Assembly (NCBI GenBank): GCA_930367215.1
Contig: OV884056.1
Location: 51,770,308-51,834,307 of the forward strand
DNA: 64,000 nucleotides
Direction: 5' to 3'
DNA from: Pollenia angustigena
Taxonomy: Eukaryota; Arthropoda; Insecta; Diptera; Polleniidae
The notes beneath the pieces are model-generated. The model was not told where the DNA came from and made no database searches. It saw nothing but the letters and a program-made list of their open reading frames with translations. The stretch's first letter is position 1, and each line of letters opens with the position of its first letter. Positions 10,090 through 22,371 of this stretch are shown in pieces. Made by a program: the position numbers and the translations under genes.

Positions 10090-13000
10090 GTAAGTTTTTT
10101 TTTTTGCTTTAATTTATTGTTTTCACAACACAATTTATTTTTATTATTTTTAATAAAATCAATATGTAAACATTATGATTATTATTTCTTTTTTAAAAAA
10201 AATAGTATTGTTAAAATTTTTTAGATTTTTTTTTGTTTTTTTTTAAACACTTTTTAATTTATTATTTATTTTTTTTTGTTGGTAAATTATTTTTTTTTTT
10301 TATTTTTATTTTAAAATCATATTTTCTTTTAAACTAAATCTTACATTGTTTTTGTTTATATTATTTTCGATTTCGCCTTAAGATAATTTCTAGATAACTA
10401 AAGGGAAAAACTAATAGAAATTTTCGTTAATTTTTTTGTTCTTGTTGTTCCATAAATACTCTTTTTTTTAATTTTATTTTTAGAAATAAACGGATGTTAT
10501 TAAGCATAAAGCTTAAGATAAACTACTTCTATTATAAAAATCTCCTAAGATTATTAAGATGAGTAAATAAATATTTTGTTGCAGAAAGTTCCTTAAATTA
10601 CAAAAACCCAAGAAATCCCACAAAAAAAAAAAAAAAAAAAAAAAAACAATAAAATACCAGACAATTAGAGTAAAGCTTTAAACTTTGTAAACTCCTACGC
10701 ATGTTTTAGAAATGCTCATTTTACAAGTTTTAGTTTTAAAAATGCACACACACACACTCACATACGGTACTTTCTTAAAGCTTACAAACATAATTACAAG
10801 AACAATGAAGTACAGAGAGTAAGTGTTTGTATGTATGTGTGTTTGGAAAATTAGTCAAGGTTTGAGGTGATAACGGTAGAAAATAAACTTAAGCTTAACC
10901 AGAGTGTTTAAGTATGTTTAAGTGTGTGTGTTTGCCACACACACAGCCATGCACCCACACTAAAATACTCTAAACATCTTTTTGCTAATACTAATTTAAG
11001 CTTTGCTCTCTAAATGGCTCTTTGGTTTTAAACAGAGAGCTCTCTTTTACTCTTTTGCTTTGCTTAATAAAACTAGAAACCCGTTAGCAATAGCTTCTCT
11101 AAAAAGAGAACAGTTAAGAGCCGAAGACTGAGAGTATATGTAAGTAAGTATGTGCGTGTGTATGTATGTTTATTGTAAAGAAAATTAGAGACTTTTTAGA
11201 GGACTTTGCAAGATATTGAGGTTTAAATGAGTAAAGAGCTTGTTTTTTTTTTTTTAAGACAGATAATAGAGATTTTGCTTACCAGGACTTAAAAAAGACT
11301 CAAAATGATTTTTCTGCTGATTGTTTTTTTTTTTTAAATATATTTGGCTTCTAAATTTTTTTTTAGTTATTGTTATTTATACTAAAGAATTTCGTTATAA
11401 TGTTACATTATTAATGGTGGTGTCTTTTGATTTGGTTTTCTTAAAAATTTGGTTTCTTTCTTTGAACAAAACTTAAGCATTTTTTATCTTCATCTTCGTC
11501 GTCGTGGTCGTATCAGTGAACATCATTTTTGTCGTTGTTGTTAATATTGTGGTGGCCGTGATTGCAGTAGAAGTTTTGAAGACGTTAAAAACAATTTTCG
11601 TAATCATTTTTTTGTTTTTTTCGTAAAGATTCAATTTAAACTTATTAATAAAAGTTATGTTTATTAAAGAAAAAACTTTTTTGAACTTCGTTACTTCTGA
11701 ACTAAATCACAAAACTTTTGAATGCGTTTAATTTTTTATTTTTTCTAAGAAAAAGAGAAATTTCTTAACAAAAAGTGTTTGTTTTGTTTTTTTTTTTAAA
11801 GCATGAACAAAAAATAATTTTTTTTTATTATTATACAATTATGAAAATTTTAGGTTTTTTAGTTGTTGTTGTTGTAATAGCTTGTTTTTGTTGGTGTTTT
11901 TGGAGTGAAAAAAAATCCGAAAATAAAAATTTTTATGTAACGTCGACGTTGATGTTAAGTTTTGTACTAATCGTCTAGTATATGGCAAAAAAATCATTTG
12001 GCAAGAGCAAACGCACATAGGCCGCGCAAAAACCCCGGTTTTAGCCAGCACATAAAAGTATGCAATTTTTTTTTAGTTGTTTATTTAGCTGTTGTTGTTC
12101 GATGTTGTGTTATATGGCCGTTATCCCTTTTGGTTTTTTTTTTTTTTTTTTTTTAAAGAAACGCGAAAATATTCACGAATTCATAAAACAGGCCTACTCA
12201 CATTTCTAGAAAAAAACGTTTACCCCCCTGCCCCTCCAGCTACTAACTGCAATAACATTTTTATATTTTTGGGGAGTTTAACTCCTACAGGCATGGAACA
12301 GGATACAGACGAAAAAAACAAGAATGTTCTGTTGAAATGAAGTTGATTTTTGCTGGATGTTTAGTTTAAGGTTAGAGTATGGGTGCAATGACTTTTCATA
12401 TAAACGCAATGAAAAAAAAGAAACATACATTGAAACCCAAAATTCATAAAACAAACTCTCTCTGCCAAAGCATAAAGAGCATTCTTGGGTATTAGTGCGC
12501 ATTTTCAAATGAGTTCAGTAATACAGCAATACATTTGTGATCCCCATACCATTATTTTATATGGCCCCCCAAAAGTATTCTATAATACTCTCTAATATTT
12601 TGTTTGCTACTCTTTGTTTTTTTTTTTTGAATTTTACTTTTGTTTTTAGTTTTACCCAGTTAGTTGGTTAGAAACGTTTCCTCATTATACTTTTTTTTTT
12701 GAACTAAATAGTCTGGCTTTGTCTTGCATTAAATTTACACTCAATTTAGCTAGAGATAACAAGGAAATTAGTTGTATGCTACAACATTTAGATAAAGATA
12801 TTAGTAGATAAAATTTTTATTTTAAGTAAGATTCTTCCAAAATCTAAATTTCTCCTCAAAGTGTGCTTTGCTTTTTTATACATTCTTAAATATTTAATAT
12901 ATTTTGTGGCATATGTATGATTCTTTTTTTTTTTTTTTGGCTGAAAAGTGACATACATTTTTAAAATAGCTTAAAAAAAATGTGTTTAGTTTCTCCTTTA

Positions 13001-13278
13001 AGAAGCACGTGTTTGCTTAGAAAGTGACTTAACAAGTGTGTTTAGCTTGTTTTGAAAGCATGTAAGAAGAAAAAATGATTTTGCCGCTGCCGTTAGAACA
13101 CAGGGAAGTGAATTATTTAGAAAACCTGATAATAGAAACGTAAATGTACTTTTAAAAGTTTAAAGACATAATTTTCTTTTTTTGAGGAAAAAAAATCAAG
13201 AAATTCATTTTTTATTTGTGTTTTATCAATTTTTTCAGGTTATTTAGTGACAGTTGAAACAAAATTTAAATTAATATG
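10090..13278. other. transposon-poor, simple-sequence-rich block
   Basis: T-rich and A-rich runs dominate, with short CA/TG runs (10741-10760 and 10919-10943) and repeated CTT AAGC-like words. No MITE or transposase relic was found in about 3 kb, in contrast with both sides. Short frames at 11.8-12.5 kb look like chance. Confidence 0.45.
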
Positions 13279-13280
13279 TA

Positions 13281-13799
13281 CAGTCAAATCCCGATAATTC
13301 CTACCCCGATAAATCGTAATTCCCGATATTTCGTAATAAACTGTCGGTCCCTTGAAAAAATCTCGTTAATTCGTAAAATTTCCATACATTTGATCCCCTC
13401 GCTAATTCGTAATTTTTTTTCAAATAAAATCTTCTTTACCTCTTATAAATCGTAATTCTTTGCTAACTACCACTAATAATTCGTAACAAAAACAACAGAA
13501 ACATATAAATAATGATTTTTTGTTTACCACTATTTATTGTGTGGGTTTTTGCTTTTGCTTGTGTGTGTGTTTATTTTATTAAGATCAGTTTGTTACATGA
13601 ATAATCTTTATATATTTTGCTTTTAACAATTGTTTTTTATGTTTTTTTTATCGTTTTAGTAAATAAATTGAAAAACCCCGTTAATTCGTATTTATTTTAT
13701 TTTAACCCCGTTAAATCGAAACCCCGCTAAATCGAAAAGCCCTATAATTCGTAAGAAATGGGCGGTCCCTTGCGATAACGAATTATCGGGATTCTACTG
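13281..13799. mobile_element. pogo/Tigger-type MITE, copy 1 (519 bp)
   Basis: The left end is CAGTCAAATCCCGATAATTC and the right end read inward is CAGTAGAATCCCGATAATTC. TA dinucleotides lie at 13279-13280 and 13800-13801, the Tc1/mariner/pogo target. Many copies of AATTCGTAA and (T/A)AAATCG(T/A)A sit near both ends like repeated binding sites. No transposase is encoded. About 520 bp, close in length to copy 2. Confidence 0.85.
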
Positions 13800-13801
13800 T
13801 A

Positions 13802-14282
13802 GTAGCAAAACCTGTTAAATACGCGTACTTTTAAAAACATCATCTTGAGATGTTGTTTTGTCGGTCTTTGTTTCATGTCATTTGTAATATTTGTTTGTTT
13901 ATTTTATCGTAATTCTTAACGAAGCTCTCAAAGAATTGTCATGTTCCAAATGGTAAATGATTTAATGATTTTACTTCATTTTATTAAATATTATGCCTTT
14001 AGTAGCTCCTGAAATAAAAACTTTGGGCATGACTTTTACATCGTTAATTTCAATATAATTTCTGATAAAAATAAACACTATAAGTTACCATCTCTTAATA
14101 TTTTACGGCGATAGAATAAAGAAATCGCGACTTCGAAATTTTAGAGCGTTTAATCTCTTTAAATTACCGATTCTAATTTCTAGAAATTTTTTTTAGAAAA
14201 GTTCTAAGCGTCTTCTGTATTGTTGTTAAACTTTTGTATAGAAAACAAAATTATAAAACACTTTCAGAAACAAAAATGTCAG
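13802..14282. other. non-coding sequence between the two pogo-type MITEs
   Basis: AT-rich sequence with no element recognised. Confidence 0.5.
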
Positions 14283-14386
14283 ACTTGTTCTGGAAATCGA
14301 AATTTTTGAAACGATCCTTATTGAAAGTGAAACTTCATACTTTGCGTATCATCAAATTTTATCAGAACTACTCTTAAAATCATTTA
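14283..14386. repeat. dispersed repeat, split by pogo MITE copy 2
   Basis: CTTGTTCTGGAAATCGAA and the later CTCTTAAAATCAT match, in order, the stretch at 30025-30170. The relative reads on past the point where MITE copy 2 sits here; similarity resumes weakly at 14950-14995 (CATTGATTTxA and CTCGATTTC). Confidence 0.5.
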
Positions 14387-14910
14387 CAGTCAAATCCCGA
14401 TAATTCGTACCCCGACAAATCGTAATTCCCGATAATTCGTAATAAACTGTCGGTCCCTTGAAAAAATCTCGTTAATTCGTAAAATTTCTATACATTTTGG
14501 TCCCCTCGATAATTCGTAATTTTTTTTTTCAAATAAAATCGTCTTTACCACTTATAAATCGTAATCGTTTGCTGACTACCACATATAATTTGTAATAAAA
14601 ACAACAAAAACATGGAAAGAATGATTTTTTGTTTACCGCTATTTTTTTTTTGTGTGGGATTTTGCTTTTGCTTCTGTGTTTGTTTATTTTTCTTAAGATC
14701 AGTTTGTTACATACATAATTTTTATATATTTTATTTTTAACAATTGTCTTTTATGTTTTTTTATTGTTTTAGTAAATAAATTGAAAAACCCCGTTAATTC
14801 GTATTAATTTTATTTTAACACCGGTAAATCGAAGCCCCGCTAAATCGAAAACCCCTATAATTCGTAAGAAATTGCCGGTCCCTTGCGATTACGAATTATC
14901 GGGATTCTAC
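14387..14910. mobile_element. pogo/Tigger-type MITE, copy 2
   Basis: It is closely similar to the copy at 13281-13799 along its full length, with the same end CAGTCAAATCCCGATAATTC. The left TA is at 14385-14386. The right end reads ...GGGATTCTAC then GTA, so two bases (TG) of the expected terminal CTACTGTA are missing. This small loss would be expected to hinder excision. Confidence 0.85.
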
Positions 14911-15040
14911 GTATTTTCAAAGAAAAGTATAACTGAACCTCACCATTGATTTTAATTTGAGTAGATTTTAATTTTGCTCGATTTCGATTTCCATAACACG
15001 TCCAGATAATATCCTGTTCCCAATGTCCCTTAAAAGCATA

Positions 15041-15394
15041 GAGTCTGAACACAATGTAACGATAATTTATTGCGGTGTGGCTTTTCATACGATTTTGAAG
15101 TAAAAAACCGCAGTGCGGAATTAAAATCTATTTTATTTTTATTGCGAACTTTCATTCTCCCTCAATTTTTGATACTCGTTCTCTTTCTGATGTTGCCATA
15201 GTTTTTTAACAATTGGCGATGTTCACAACATTTTTGTAAACAAAAAACATGATAAAATGTATGCACAAATAAATTAAAACAAATGTAAACAAACAATGAC
15301 AACTATTGCTGTCGCCGTCTTTCGTTGTATTATGTTTATTTTTCTCTCCCGCAACGAGAAATCGTACCGCACCGCAAACATTGTGTTTAGACCC
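15041..15394. mobile_element. non-autonomous inverted-repeat element, copy A (intact ends)
   Basis: The ends are GTCTGAACACAATG and CATTGTGTTTAGAC. A second pair, GCGGTG(T/C)GG...ACGATTT, lies just inside. It is nearly full-length similar to 50606-50956 (copy B). No intact transposase frame is present; the 84-residue minus-strand frame inside has no recognised domain. It may be hAT-like, but the flanking 8-mers match only partly. Confidence 0.7.
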
Positions 15395-16538
15395 TAAGCC
15401 GATTGCTTTAACTTTAGCAAAATATAAGCACCAAGAAAGTGCATCCACTATTGATGCCACCTGTACAAGACAAGACTGTACCTAGACAATTCTTAAATTC
15501 TTATGTTAATTTCTTGTGAAGTCGAAAGGTTTTTGATTTTACACGAAAATATGGAATAACAAAATGTTAATTATCCCTCAAGCTGCTAAAGTGGCAAGGA
15601 CCGGTACTATATAAAACATGCCGATGTCCAGAAGGGGGATAATTTTAACCTTTTTGACACTTTATAACAGCTAACTGGAATAACCTAAAGGGACACATTC
15701 AATTTCGGAAAATATAATGCCTGTCGTAGATAATGTTTCGACTTAAACATGTAAATAGGATGGATCCCCTTCATACAAAGTAATAGAACAGAACCAACCA
15801 CATGACTGCTCTTGTCTCAATTACCTTTCCTCTAGAGCAACTACACTTTAAACAAATTAACACCTGTTAATTGATATGTCTTGTTTTCACCTACTTCCTT
15901 TTTACTATACTATTGTATTGACTGGTCACAGAATAAGTGCTTAAAGATCAAATGACCCTAATTTCCCGCAGGGATTTATGTATATTTTCTATAGAGTCTC
16001 ACAGATCGCTTCTGGTTTGGATTTAAGTTAACCCATTAGCGACAAAGCCACTTAAGAGGAATTATTCGGCCTTGGAAATTTTTATTTAGCCATCAAAAAT
16101 TATGGCTTACGCTAGATAACCCTACTAACTATAAGCACTTAAACGACTGAAACTTTCATAAAAGAAGCCGAAAACTGCAAAATTAGCTATTTCTTACATA
16201 TTAAAATGAGTCTCTGTTGGTTCTCCACCAGCACAATGCAAAAATTTAGCTTACAAACCAATGTTTGTCGTTGGCGTCAATTTCAAAAGACTACCACATC
16301 GACCACAGCAACGACTCTCGTAAAAAAATCCGAATATTTTGAAGTATTTTCGTTATACACACATACACATGTTAAACAACTTAATATCAATGAAATTTCA
16401 CCCAAAATTTACTAATGTTTTTACAATTTTAAATTAATTTTCATATTAACCTAAAATTCAATGTTTCGAGTCACGGCAGTAAGAAATTTATGCGAAAGTG
16501 AATTACTTGTTTGCAAAACTTGTTTATAATACCGATAG
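15395..16538. other. non-coding, unassigned
   Basis: Composition is slightly more mixed around 15.6-16.1 kb, but there is no persistent frame and no recognised repeat end. Confidence 0.45.
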
Positions 16539-17165
16539 CAGTGTTCGAAAATAAACAGAACATTAATTAGCGTTTGGCTAACACACCCAGGAACGATATC
16601 TTTTTTTTAGGGTTTGTGTAGGCAACCACAATCCTTAATACCGTTCGTAAATATTTTCAAAAAAGATCCGAATATAAAAAAGTGTTCTGTTCTTCTTTAA
16701 AAAACATTTCGATAGTCTATAATGCTACTTTTTTTCTACATTGATGAAGAAATGAACAAACAAAATTTTTAGCAACGACCGCAGCACGAACAGCTTGTGT
16801 GTGTATTGTGTATATGTGGTGTTTGTGTAAAATTATTTTGCTGGCTTTTTGTTTGTTTCCGTATGTGTTTTTGGTTTTTGTAAAAAATGGTTGGTATTTT
16901 TTTTACCAGCCAAACAGAAACGAACGAACGAACGTTGATGAGCTGAACCAAATACAATGAAGTTTGTGGTTAAAAAAACACGAACGGAATTAAAAGTTCT
17001 CTTCTTTTTGTTGAGTTGGATAAGATTTTGTGGACGAAGATGACAAACAGGAAAACGATATTGTTTTAATAAATTATTATAGAAACACTATAAGCGTTTG
17101 TTTTTTTCCCAAATCTACCGAACCGAACACTAAGGACCAATATTTAATGTTTATTTTCGAACCCT
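16539..17165. mobile_element. hAT-like non-autonomous element, 627 bp
   Basis: The left end is CAGTGTTCGAAAATAAACA and the right end read inward is TAGGGTTCGAAAATAAACA. The 8-mers at the exact borders (ACCGATAG and ATTGAAAG) match at 5 of 8 positions, compatible with an aged 8-bp target duplication. The interior has TG-rich sequence and GAAC repeats but no transposase. Confidence 0.6.
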
Positions 17166-18189
17166 AATTGAAAGAATCCTGCCTTTATACACGTAAGTAA
17201 AGTAGGGAATACATATTCGAAAATAGTCGAATGTGACGCAAGTTGCATGAAACTTTACACAGTCAAGTGAATGTTCTTTATAAATCAGAATTACCAAGTA
17301 CGACTCATAGCCTTTTTTTTCTAAATAAATAGTTGTTGTTTATTAATTATAATTAATACTTTTTGTAATGAGATTTGTCCAATTCACAAGCTCGTAGTAA
17401 GGTCGTATTATTAAACAATATTGTATTTTTGTTGTTGGTAATATTCATTCAAAAGTGTTGTATAGTTATACGATTAATTTTATGTATTTGGAAAAATCTT
17501 GTATTCATACCAGGCCTGAAAATGTTTGATTTGTTTAATGAGTTTGTAAAAATCTTTTAAGAATGTGATAATAAAACCATAATTTTAATTATTCTTAAGT
17601 ATTAATAAATGTTTAATTAATTCCAAAATTGTTTTTCAAACGAATTTAATTAAAAATGGTAATATTTATTACCATTTCACATTGAATTGAAACTCCCATG
17701 CCTGGTTTAATTTCATGGTATCAAATTATGTGATTGTCAACCTTTATTAAAGAAGAAGAAAACAAAAATCGTATTTTTTTAAACGATACGACATGCGACA
17801 GAATTAGACAATTGAAATTCTTAAATGAAATAAATTGTCTATTCCATTCGGTCTGTTATCGAATCATATTGTCATAACATCCTAATATGTTACAGTAGTT
17901 TAAAATAATTATTATTGTGTTTCATACAAAAGAATTCATAAAATAATAAGACTTTTTATGCTGTGTTTCTTGTTTTGCCATAACTACTGAGTAGAAATCT
18001 AAATTATGAGTGTTGCTCACGGCACTTATATTATTTTTTTGTTATTATTTTAAGACATATGACTTTATGACTACCTTGTGAATCCCCCATATTAATATTT
18101 GCCAACGTAAACCAAGAAATATATTTAAAAATTCTTAATAGGAAGTTAAAACCAATAAGTAATTTCAATTTTTGGGAATACAAAATTTT
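17166..18189. other. AT-rich non-coding sequence
   Basis: Nothing identifiable apart from short A/T motifs. The frame at 17375-17560 is not convincing. Confidence 0.5.
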
Positions 18190-18446
18190 TAATTTCAAAA
18201 GATTTTGCTATTCGTGCTTAATTCCCAGTTTGCTATAATTCTTATACGTTTAACAGTTTTATTTGGTTTAATATCTTTAGTTTTTCTAAAATCTTTATGG
18301 ATGAAGTAAGTTTCCTGATGATCTGGCCTAAGCAACCAGTGAAATGCGCATAGGCATAGCTTATCCCATCAACAATAAATTTCAAGTGTTTTTGTCAAGA
18401 ATAAAAACTTGGAATTAAGCACGAATAACAAAATCTTTTGAAATTA
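18190..18446. mobile_element. MITE, 257 bp
   Basis: The two ends, TAATTTCAAAAGATTTTGCT and its near-perfect reverse complement, stay complementary for about 40 bp (both continue into ATTCGTGCTTAATTCC). A 13-bp direct repeat AGGAAGTTAAAAC lies just beyond the right end (18447-18459) and 40 bp before the left end (18138-18150). The phrase TATCCCATCAACAATAAAT inside also occurs at 28422-28440. Confidence 0.7.
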
Positions 18447-18734
18447 GGAAGTTAAAACTTTTAATATTGTTTCTGTTATCAAGTAAATTTGGTAAAATGG
18501 CTTTTATTTTTTAAAATTAACTTGCTGAAAGTGTCGAAAAATTACTGTCTTCAGGTTGGCTGCAAGTACGAAAAATGCGATTGTGTACGTGAAAAAGTGC
18601 GAGTGTATTGAGTTTTCCGGACTTTCACTTACATGTGTAAAGGACAAGTAAAGCAAGTTTTTTTTATTAAGAAGAGCGTAAATGAATCGAAATATTGAAG
18701 AATTTTTAAATGAGTTTTTGCATTGAAATATTTT

Positions 18735-18993
18735 GCATTTATACGAAGTCTTTTCAGACATGTCTGTTTTCTTCATTCCCTTTTGACATGCTACCAACCA
18801 CTTTTTGCATTTTCACCACATCATTCCAAACATGTCTGTTTTCATATCTAATATTCTTCACATGCATATTAGCAATCATAAAAACTCGTTTAGTGTCTGT
18901 TTGGCCACCTCTGTTTCCCCCCTAACCCGATCGCCAGCAAACAAAACTAACGTGTTTGTTAGACATGCCTGAAAAGACAAGGTGTAAATTTGG
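18735..18993. mobile_element. inverted-repeat element, both ends present
   Basis: Left end GCATTTATACGAAGTC with CTTTTCAGACATGTCTG; right end AGACATGCCTGAAAAG with GTGTAAATTTGGC, inverted. It is the more complete relative of 992-1232. Confidence 0.65.
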
Positions 18994-19927
18994 CCTTTGG
19001 TAACTGCTAACACTTTTCCGAAGAGTAAAGCTTCGTTCGCAATGGCAGCAACATTTACACTTGGTGTTCACAATTAAGCAAAAAATTGTTTCGCATCCAC
19101 ACACATTTTTAGTTTAGAAAACCTTTGCACATTTTGTTCACAACAATATTAGGTATTTATAGTTATTTTTTAAAACATTTTGTTTAAGCTTTCATTCTAA
19201 ACTAATACAAATTATTCGTCATTTATTAAAAATGAAAGGAAAATATATGATATACTTTTGGAGGAACTAAGATAGAAGAAAAAACGAAATTGTTGCTCCC
19301 ACTGTGAACAAACCTTTAAGTTTCAAAACATTTTTTACTTTAAAACTTTGGTTTTAGATAAGACCCTCCTTAATTAATATATTGATTTCAAAAATTCATC
19401 TATTCGAAATTTGAAGATTAGTAGATTCTCATATAAACAATCGATTTTTATTTAACTTGCCCTATTAACTATTCAGAATGTTTTTAGAATCTGAAAATAA
19501 AAGTTTAGAATAAATTACAGGTAGACAAAATGGGGGCAAAATCAAAACGATACCTTAACTTTGGACTCTTTTTATATATAAAACTGCTCGGTGTTTTGTT
19601 TACAGATGGTTCGTTTTTCAAAAATTAGATCGTTTACCAATAATATTGTGGTCACCCGATGAATTGCGAATTCGGCTTAAAAACCAATGTTTTTAAAAGA
19701 AAATTTTGTTAAATTTTATTGGTTTATTTTATAAAATGAACTCTTTAGCTTAAAAGAACTGTAAAAATACACTTAACTGTTACAAATTCATCCTTGACGT
19801 GGTCCTTATTGTATTTGGCCCAATGCTCTTAAGTACTATTAAATAGCTGAAGATATAAGTAAACTTTTGTTTGGCAGTACATTCTAATTAGGAAGGCGAG
19901 ATATTCTTAAAAAAAAACTCGAATCCG
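18994..19927. other. non-coding, unassigned
   Basis: AT-rich sequence. A stretch near 19600-19650 might be a very worn transposase region upstream of the relic at 20411, but I cannot support it. Confidence 0.4.
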
Positions 19928-20262
19928 AAGCAATTTCTCTATGCTGTCTTAGAACGCCCGTATAAGAACCGTCTAAAACTTATTAATCTTCCAAACCTAA
20001 AACAATGGAGGCTATTTAAAAACATGTCCTTCATGCTGAATTTTTAACGTTCAAGGCATTTTAGAATTCCTACTTCGTTATATTGAGTTTTCAGTTTATA
20101 TTCGTACTTCCAAAAAATAATGTTCCTTTAGGCTTCAATATTTTAAGTTTAATTTTAAAAATTTTTTTCTTTCCGCAGAATTAATACGGATATGGATGTC
20201 TCTGATTCTAATGACGTCAATAATAGCCATTTAAATTTGTTTAAAACAACTTTAATTTAAAA
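19928..20262 (+). pseudogene. non-LTR retrotransposon (LINE) relic, end of the reverse-transcriptase protein
   Basis: The reading KQFLYAVLERPYKNRLKL and on through INLPNLKQWRLFKNM is in one frame. After a frame change come ILEFLLRYIEFSVYIRTSKK, a stop, and RLQYF. The motif order, (K)QFL...RLKLINLP...EFLLR...FSV.IR, is that of the region after the polymerase domain in jockey/I-like insect LINE ORF2 proteins. The relic at 60126-60560 carries the same EFLLRxxEFSVxIR..RLQYF block and matches at DNA level. It is 5'-truncated, frameshifted and non-functional. Confidence 0.7.
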
Positions 20263-20410
20263 TTAAACCCTTCTTTTAAATCTTTGGAGCAACGTGGGTT
20301 TATTATTATTTAAACAATTTTTTAATATGGCAAACATTTTCAAGGTGTAGTTAAGAAACCATAAATATTAGTTTGAAAATAACATTATTTTTAGTAGAGG
20401 AGGTGTGAAT

Positions 20411-20588
20411 TGACCACCAAGATCGTTCGATTTGTTACCTTTAGATTTTTGTGGGTTTTTGAAATCGAAAGTATACAGCAACAATACCACAGCAGTTTAA
20501 GAGCTTAAAAACAACATTATCGAGCAGGTATAAGCCATTGGCAGCAATTTTTTGAAAAACGATTTTGAGAGTTTTGGTAAAAGATTAG
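20411..20588 (+). pseudogene. mariner-type transposase relic, C-terminal part
   Basis: The + frame reads PPRSFDLLPLDF, then CGFLKSKVYSNN, then ELKNNIIEQV with two in-frame stops. PPRS-DL-PLDFFLWG-KSKVY is the conserved block around the third catalytic aspartate of a mariner-type transposase; here the PLDF aspartate is kept. The rest of the gene was not found, though the LINE relic lies just upstream. Non-functional. Confidence 0.75.
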
Positions 20589-21300
20589 GAGTCTGCCGAT
20601 CCAGTAGAGGGGGGGGGAGGGGGTCACTTGATCGACATGACTTAAAATTTTTAAGTTAAATTTTTAATTTAAAATGTTAATCGGGTTATCCAAAGTTATG
20701 AAAAAAGTTCTTAGCAGACAATTGAATATTGTATCGCCCTTAAGCTTAAAGTAGCTTCTCCTGCAAAACCCGCTTTTTCGACTAAAAGCATGTTTTGGAA
20801 TTGAGCTGTCGATATGTTGTACAAATTTTCATTTAAAACACAAAAAAAAAAAAAAATTTTTGCGTTGAGATTTCTTTTTTTAATTTTTATGAAAATATGA
20901 GTAACGTCAAGTATTTTACAAAATAAGGAAGTTAATATAAACTCTTGCTCTGGTAGATGTTGACTACAGTGTCTTAAAACAAACTTTAGTAAAGGTTTTA
21001 AACTAAAATAAAAAGGACTTATATGAAAAACCTTGAAAAAATTCGAAAGACAAATAACCAAATAAATGGGCCTTTATCGTTTTGTACTTTAAAACTTATA
21101 AAAGTTTGAGCAACTTTGACTTGAGGGAAAATTACGGCATTTAATATCGATCGTAATTTCCATTCAAATTGCATTGAAATTTCGATTGTTAGCGAATGCC
21201 GCAGTTTGTCCCCCAGTACTTGTGATTATCATTTAAGTACTAAAAGCTATTGCTTTGTTAAAGGATAAAATAATGAAATATAAGAAATATTTATATAACC
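20589..21300. other. non-coding sequence with G-run
   Basis: A tract of nine G, an A, then five G lies at 20609-20623. A 116-codon minus-strand frame (20711-21061) shows no recognised domain and includes a long A/T run, so I do not call it. Confidence 0.45.
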
Positions 21301-21459
21301 TGGCGTTTACATTTGCCAGTACTGGCAAGACAGTAAGCATATACATATTAGTTGGCAAAACAATGCGAAAACAACATAGCTGTAAAAGTGTTTATGTATT
21401 AGTGAAAAAGTTTGAATGAATTGTTACTGGCTTGCCAGTACTGGCAAATGTAAACGCCA
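21301..21459. mobile_element. palindromic MITE with perfect TIRs, 159 bp
   Basis: TGGCGTTTACATTTGCCAGT continues to about 29 bp and is matched exactly at the other end in reverse complement. Each arm contains the inner palindrome TTGCCAGTACTGGCAA. The perfect arms suggest a young insertion or ongoing homogenisation. No target duplication was clear. Confidence 0.8.
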
Positions 21460-21517
21460 TGTAAAATCCAGTAGTACGAAATTATATAAGTTTGTGCACC
21501 TACAACCTTTGTTATTC

Positions 21518-21597
21518 TTCGCGACATTAAGACAACAAGTTCTATGGGCCCCTAAACTCCATGTAAGATGCAACCTTGTTGTCCTTAGGTTGCGACT
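21518..21597. repeat. short inverted-repeat motif, about 80 bp
   Basis: CGACATTAAGACAACAAG and CCTTGTTGTCCTTAGGTTGCG face each other. A relative (ACGACCTTAGGACAACAAGG ... CCTTGTTTTCCC) is at 34160-34228. Small dispersed repeat of unknown class. Confidence 0.5.
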
Positions 21598-22199
21598 TAT
21601 TTAATTAAAGACAAAAACAATTGCATAGTTTTATGATGAGCTAAGGAAAAAAACAAAAAACTAGTTGAACATTGTCAGAGAAAAAAAAAAATAAAATTAT
21701 ATGAAAATCTATATTTAAATATGAATTGATATTTAAATACAGTGTTGGTGAAATAGACCCTAATTTTGCTTTGTTTAAACAACAAAACACAGGCAAATAT
21801 TTGATAACTTTCTAAAACTTCGAAAAAAATATAATAAAATTTAATAAAATTATACAAATAATTGAAATATTAATGGTTAATATTACTAAAAATAGTCACC
21901 TACAGGACAATTTACTGATGTTATTTATCCATTTTATTTAGTTGTTTTATTCTCTGTTGTCTCACTAACAACATTGAGGCTGCAGCTTCAGTGCTGTTTG
22001 CAGCATTAGATGAAATTTGCGTTGAGTTCAAAGCAATTGTTGAAAGTGTAGAACTCAATAAATTAAGACCAGTTAGTAATTTATGACACAAATTATTAAA
22101 AAGCATTATTTGTTAAACAAAACTTGTTAGAGAAAATTATAATTATTTTAATACGAACTCATTTGAAGTCTTCCTTTTGCAAGGCAGGGGAACACAGAA
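21598..22199. other. AT-rich non-coding sequence
   Basis: Nothing identifiable. Confidence 0.5.
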
Positions 22200-22371
22200 A
22201 AGGGTCGTCGTCGCTGTTAAAGGGTTAAAAGCAAACAAAACTAAATGTTTATTAAGTTTATGTTTAGGTTTTAATCTAAATTTGAGTTCTTGTAAAAATA
22301 AAACATTTTTCTTTACTTTTCAAAGTTTTGGTGTTAAAGTAAATTTAAATAAATTACAGCGACGACGCCCT
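22200..22371. repeat. short inverted-repeat element
   Basis: GGGTCGTCGTCGCTGTTAA near the left end is matched by TTACAGCGACGACGCCC at the right. It is about 170 bp long with an AT-rich, non-coding interior. MITE-like, but known only from this one copy. Confidence 0.45.

Noticed and set aside
15600..15640. TATA box (CTATATAAAACATG) as a promoter
   Set aside because: No initiator at the correct distance and no reading frame or donor site downstream.
18504..18797. 97-codon minus-strand frame
   Set aside because: It runs into the inverted-repeat element at 18735 and has no domain.
20711..21061. 116-codon minus-strand frame
   Set aside because: It includes a run of Phe from a long A stretch and has no recognisable motif, start context or promoter.
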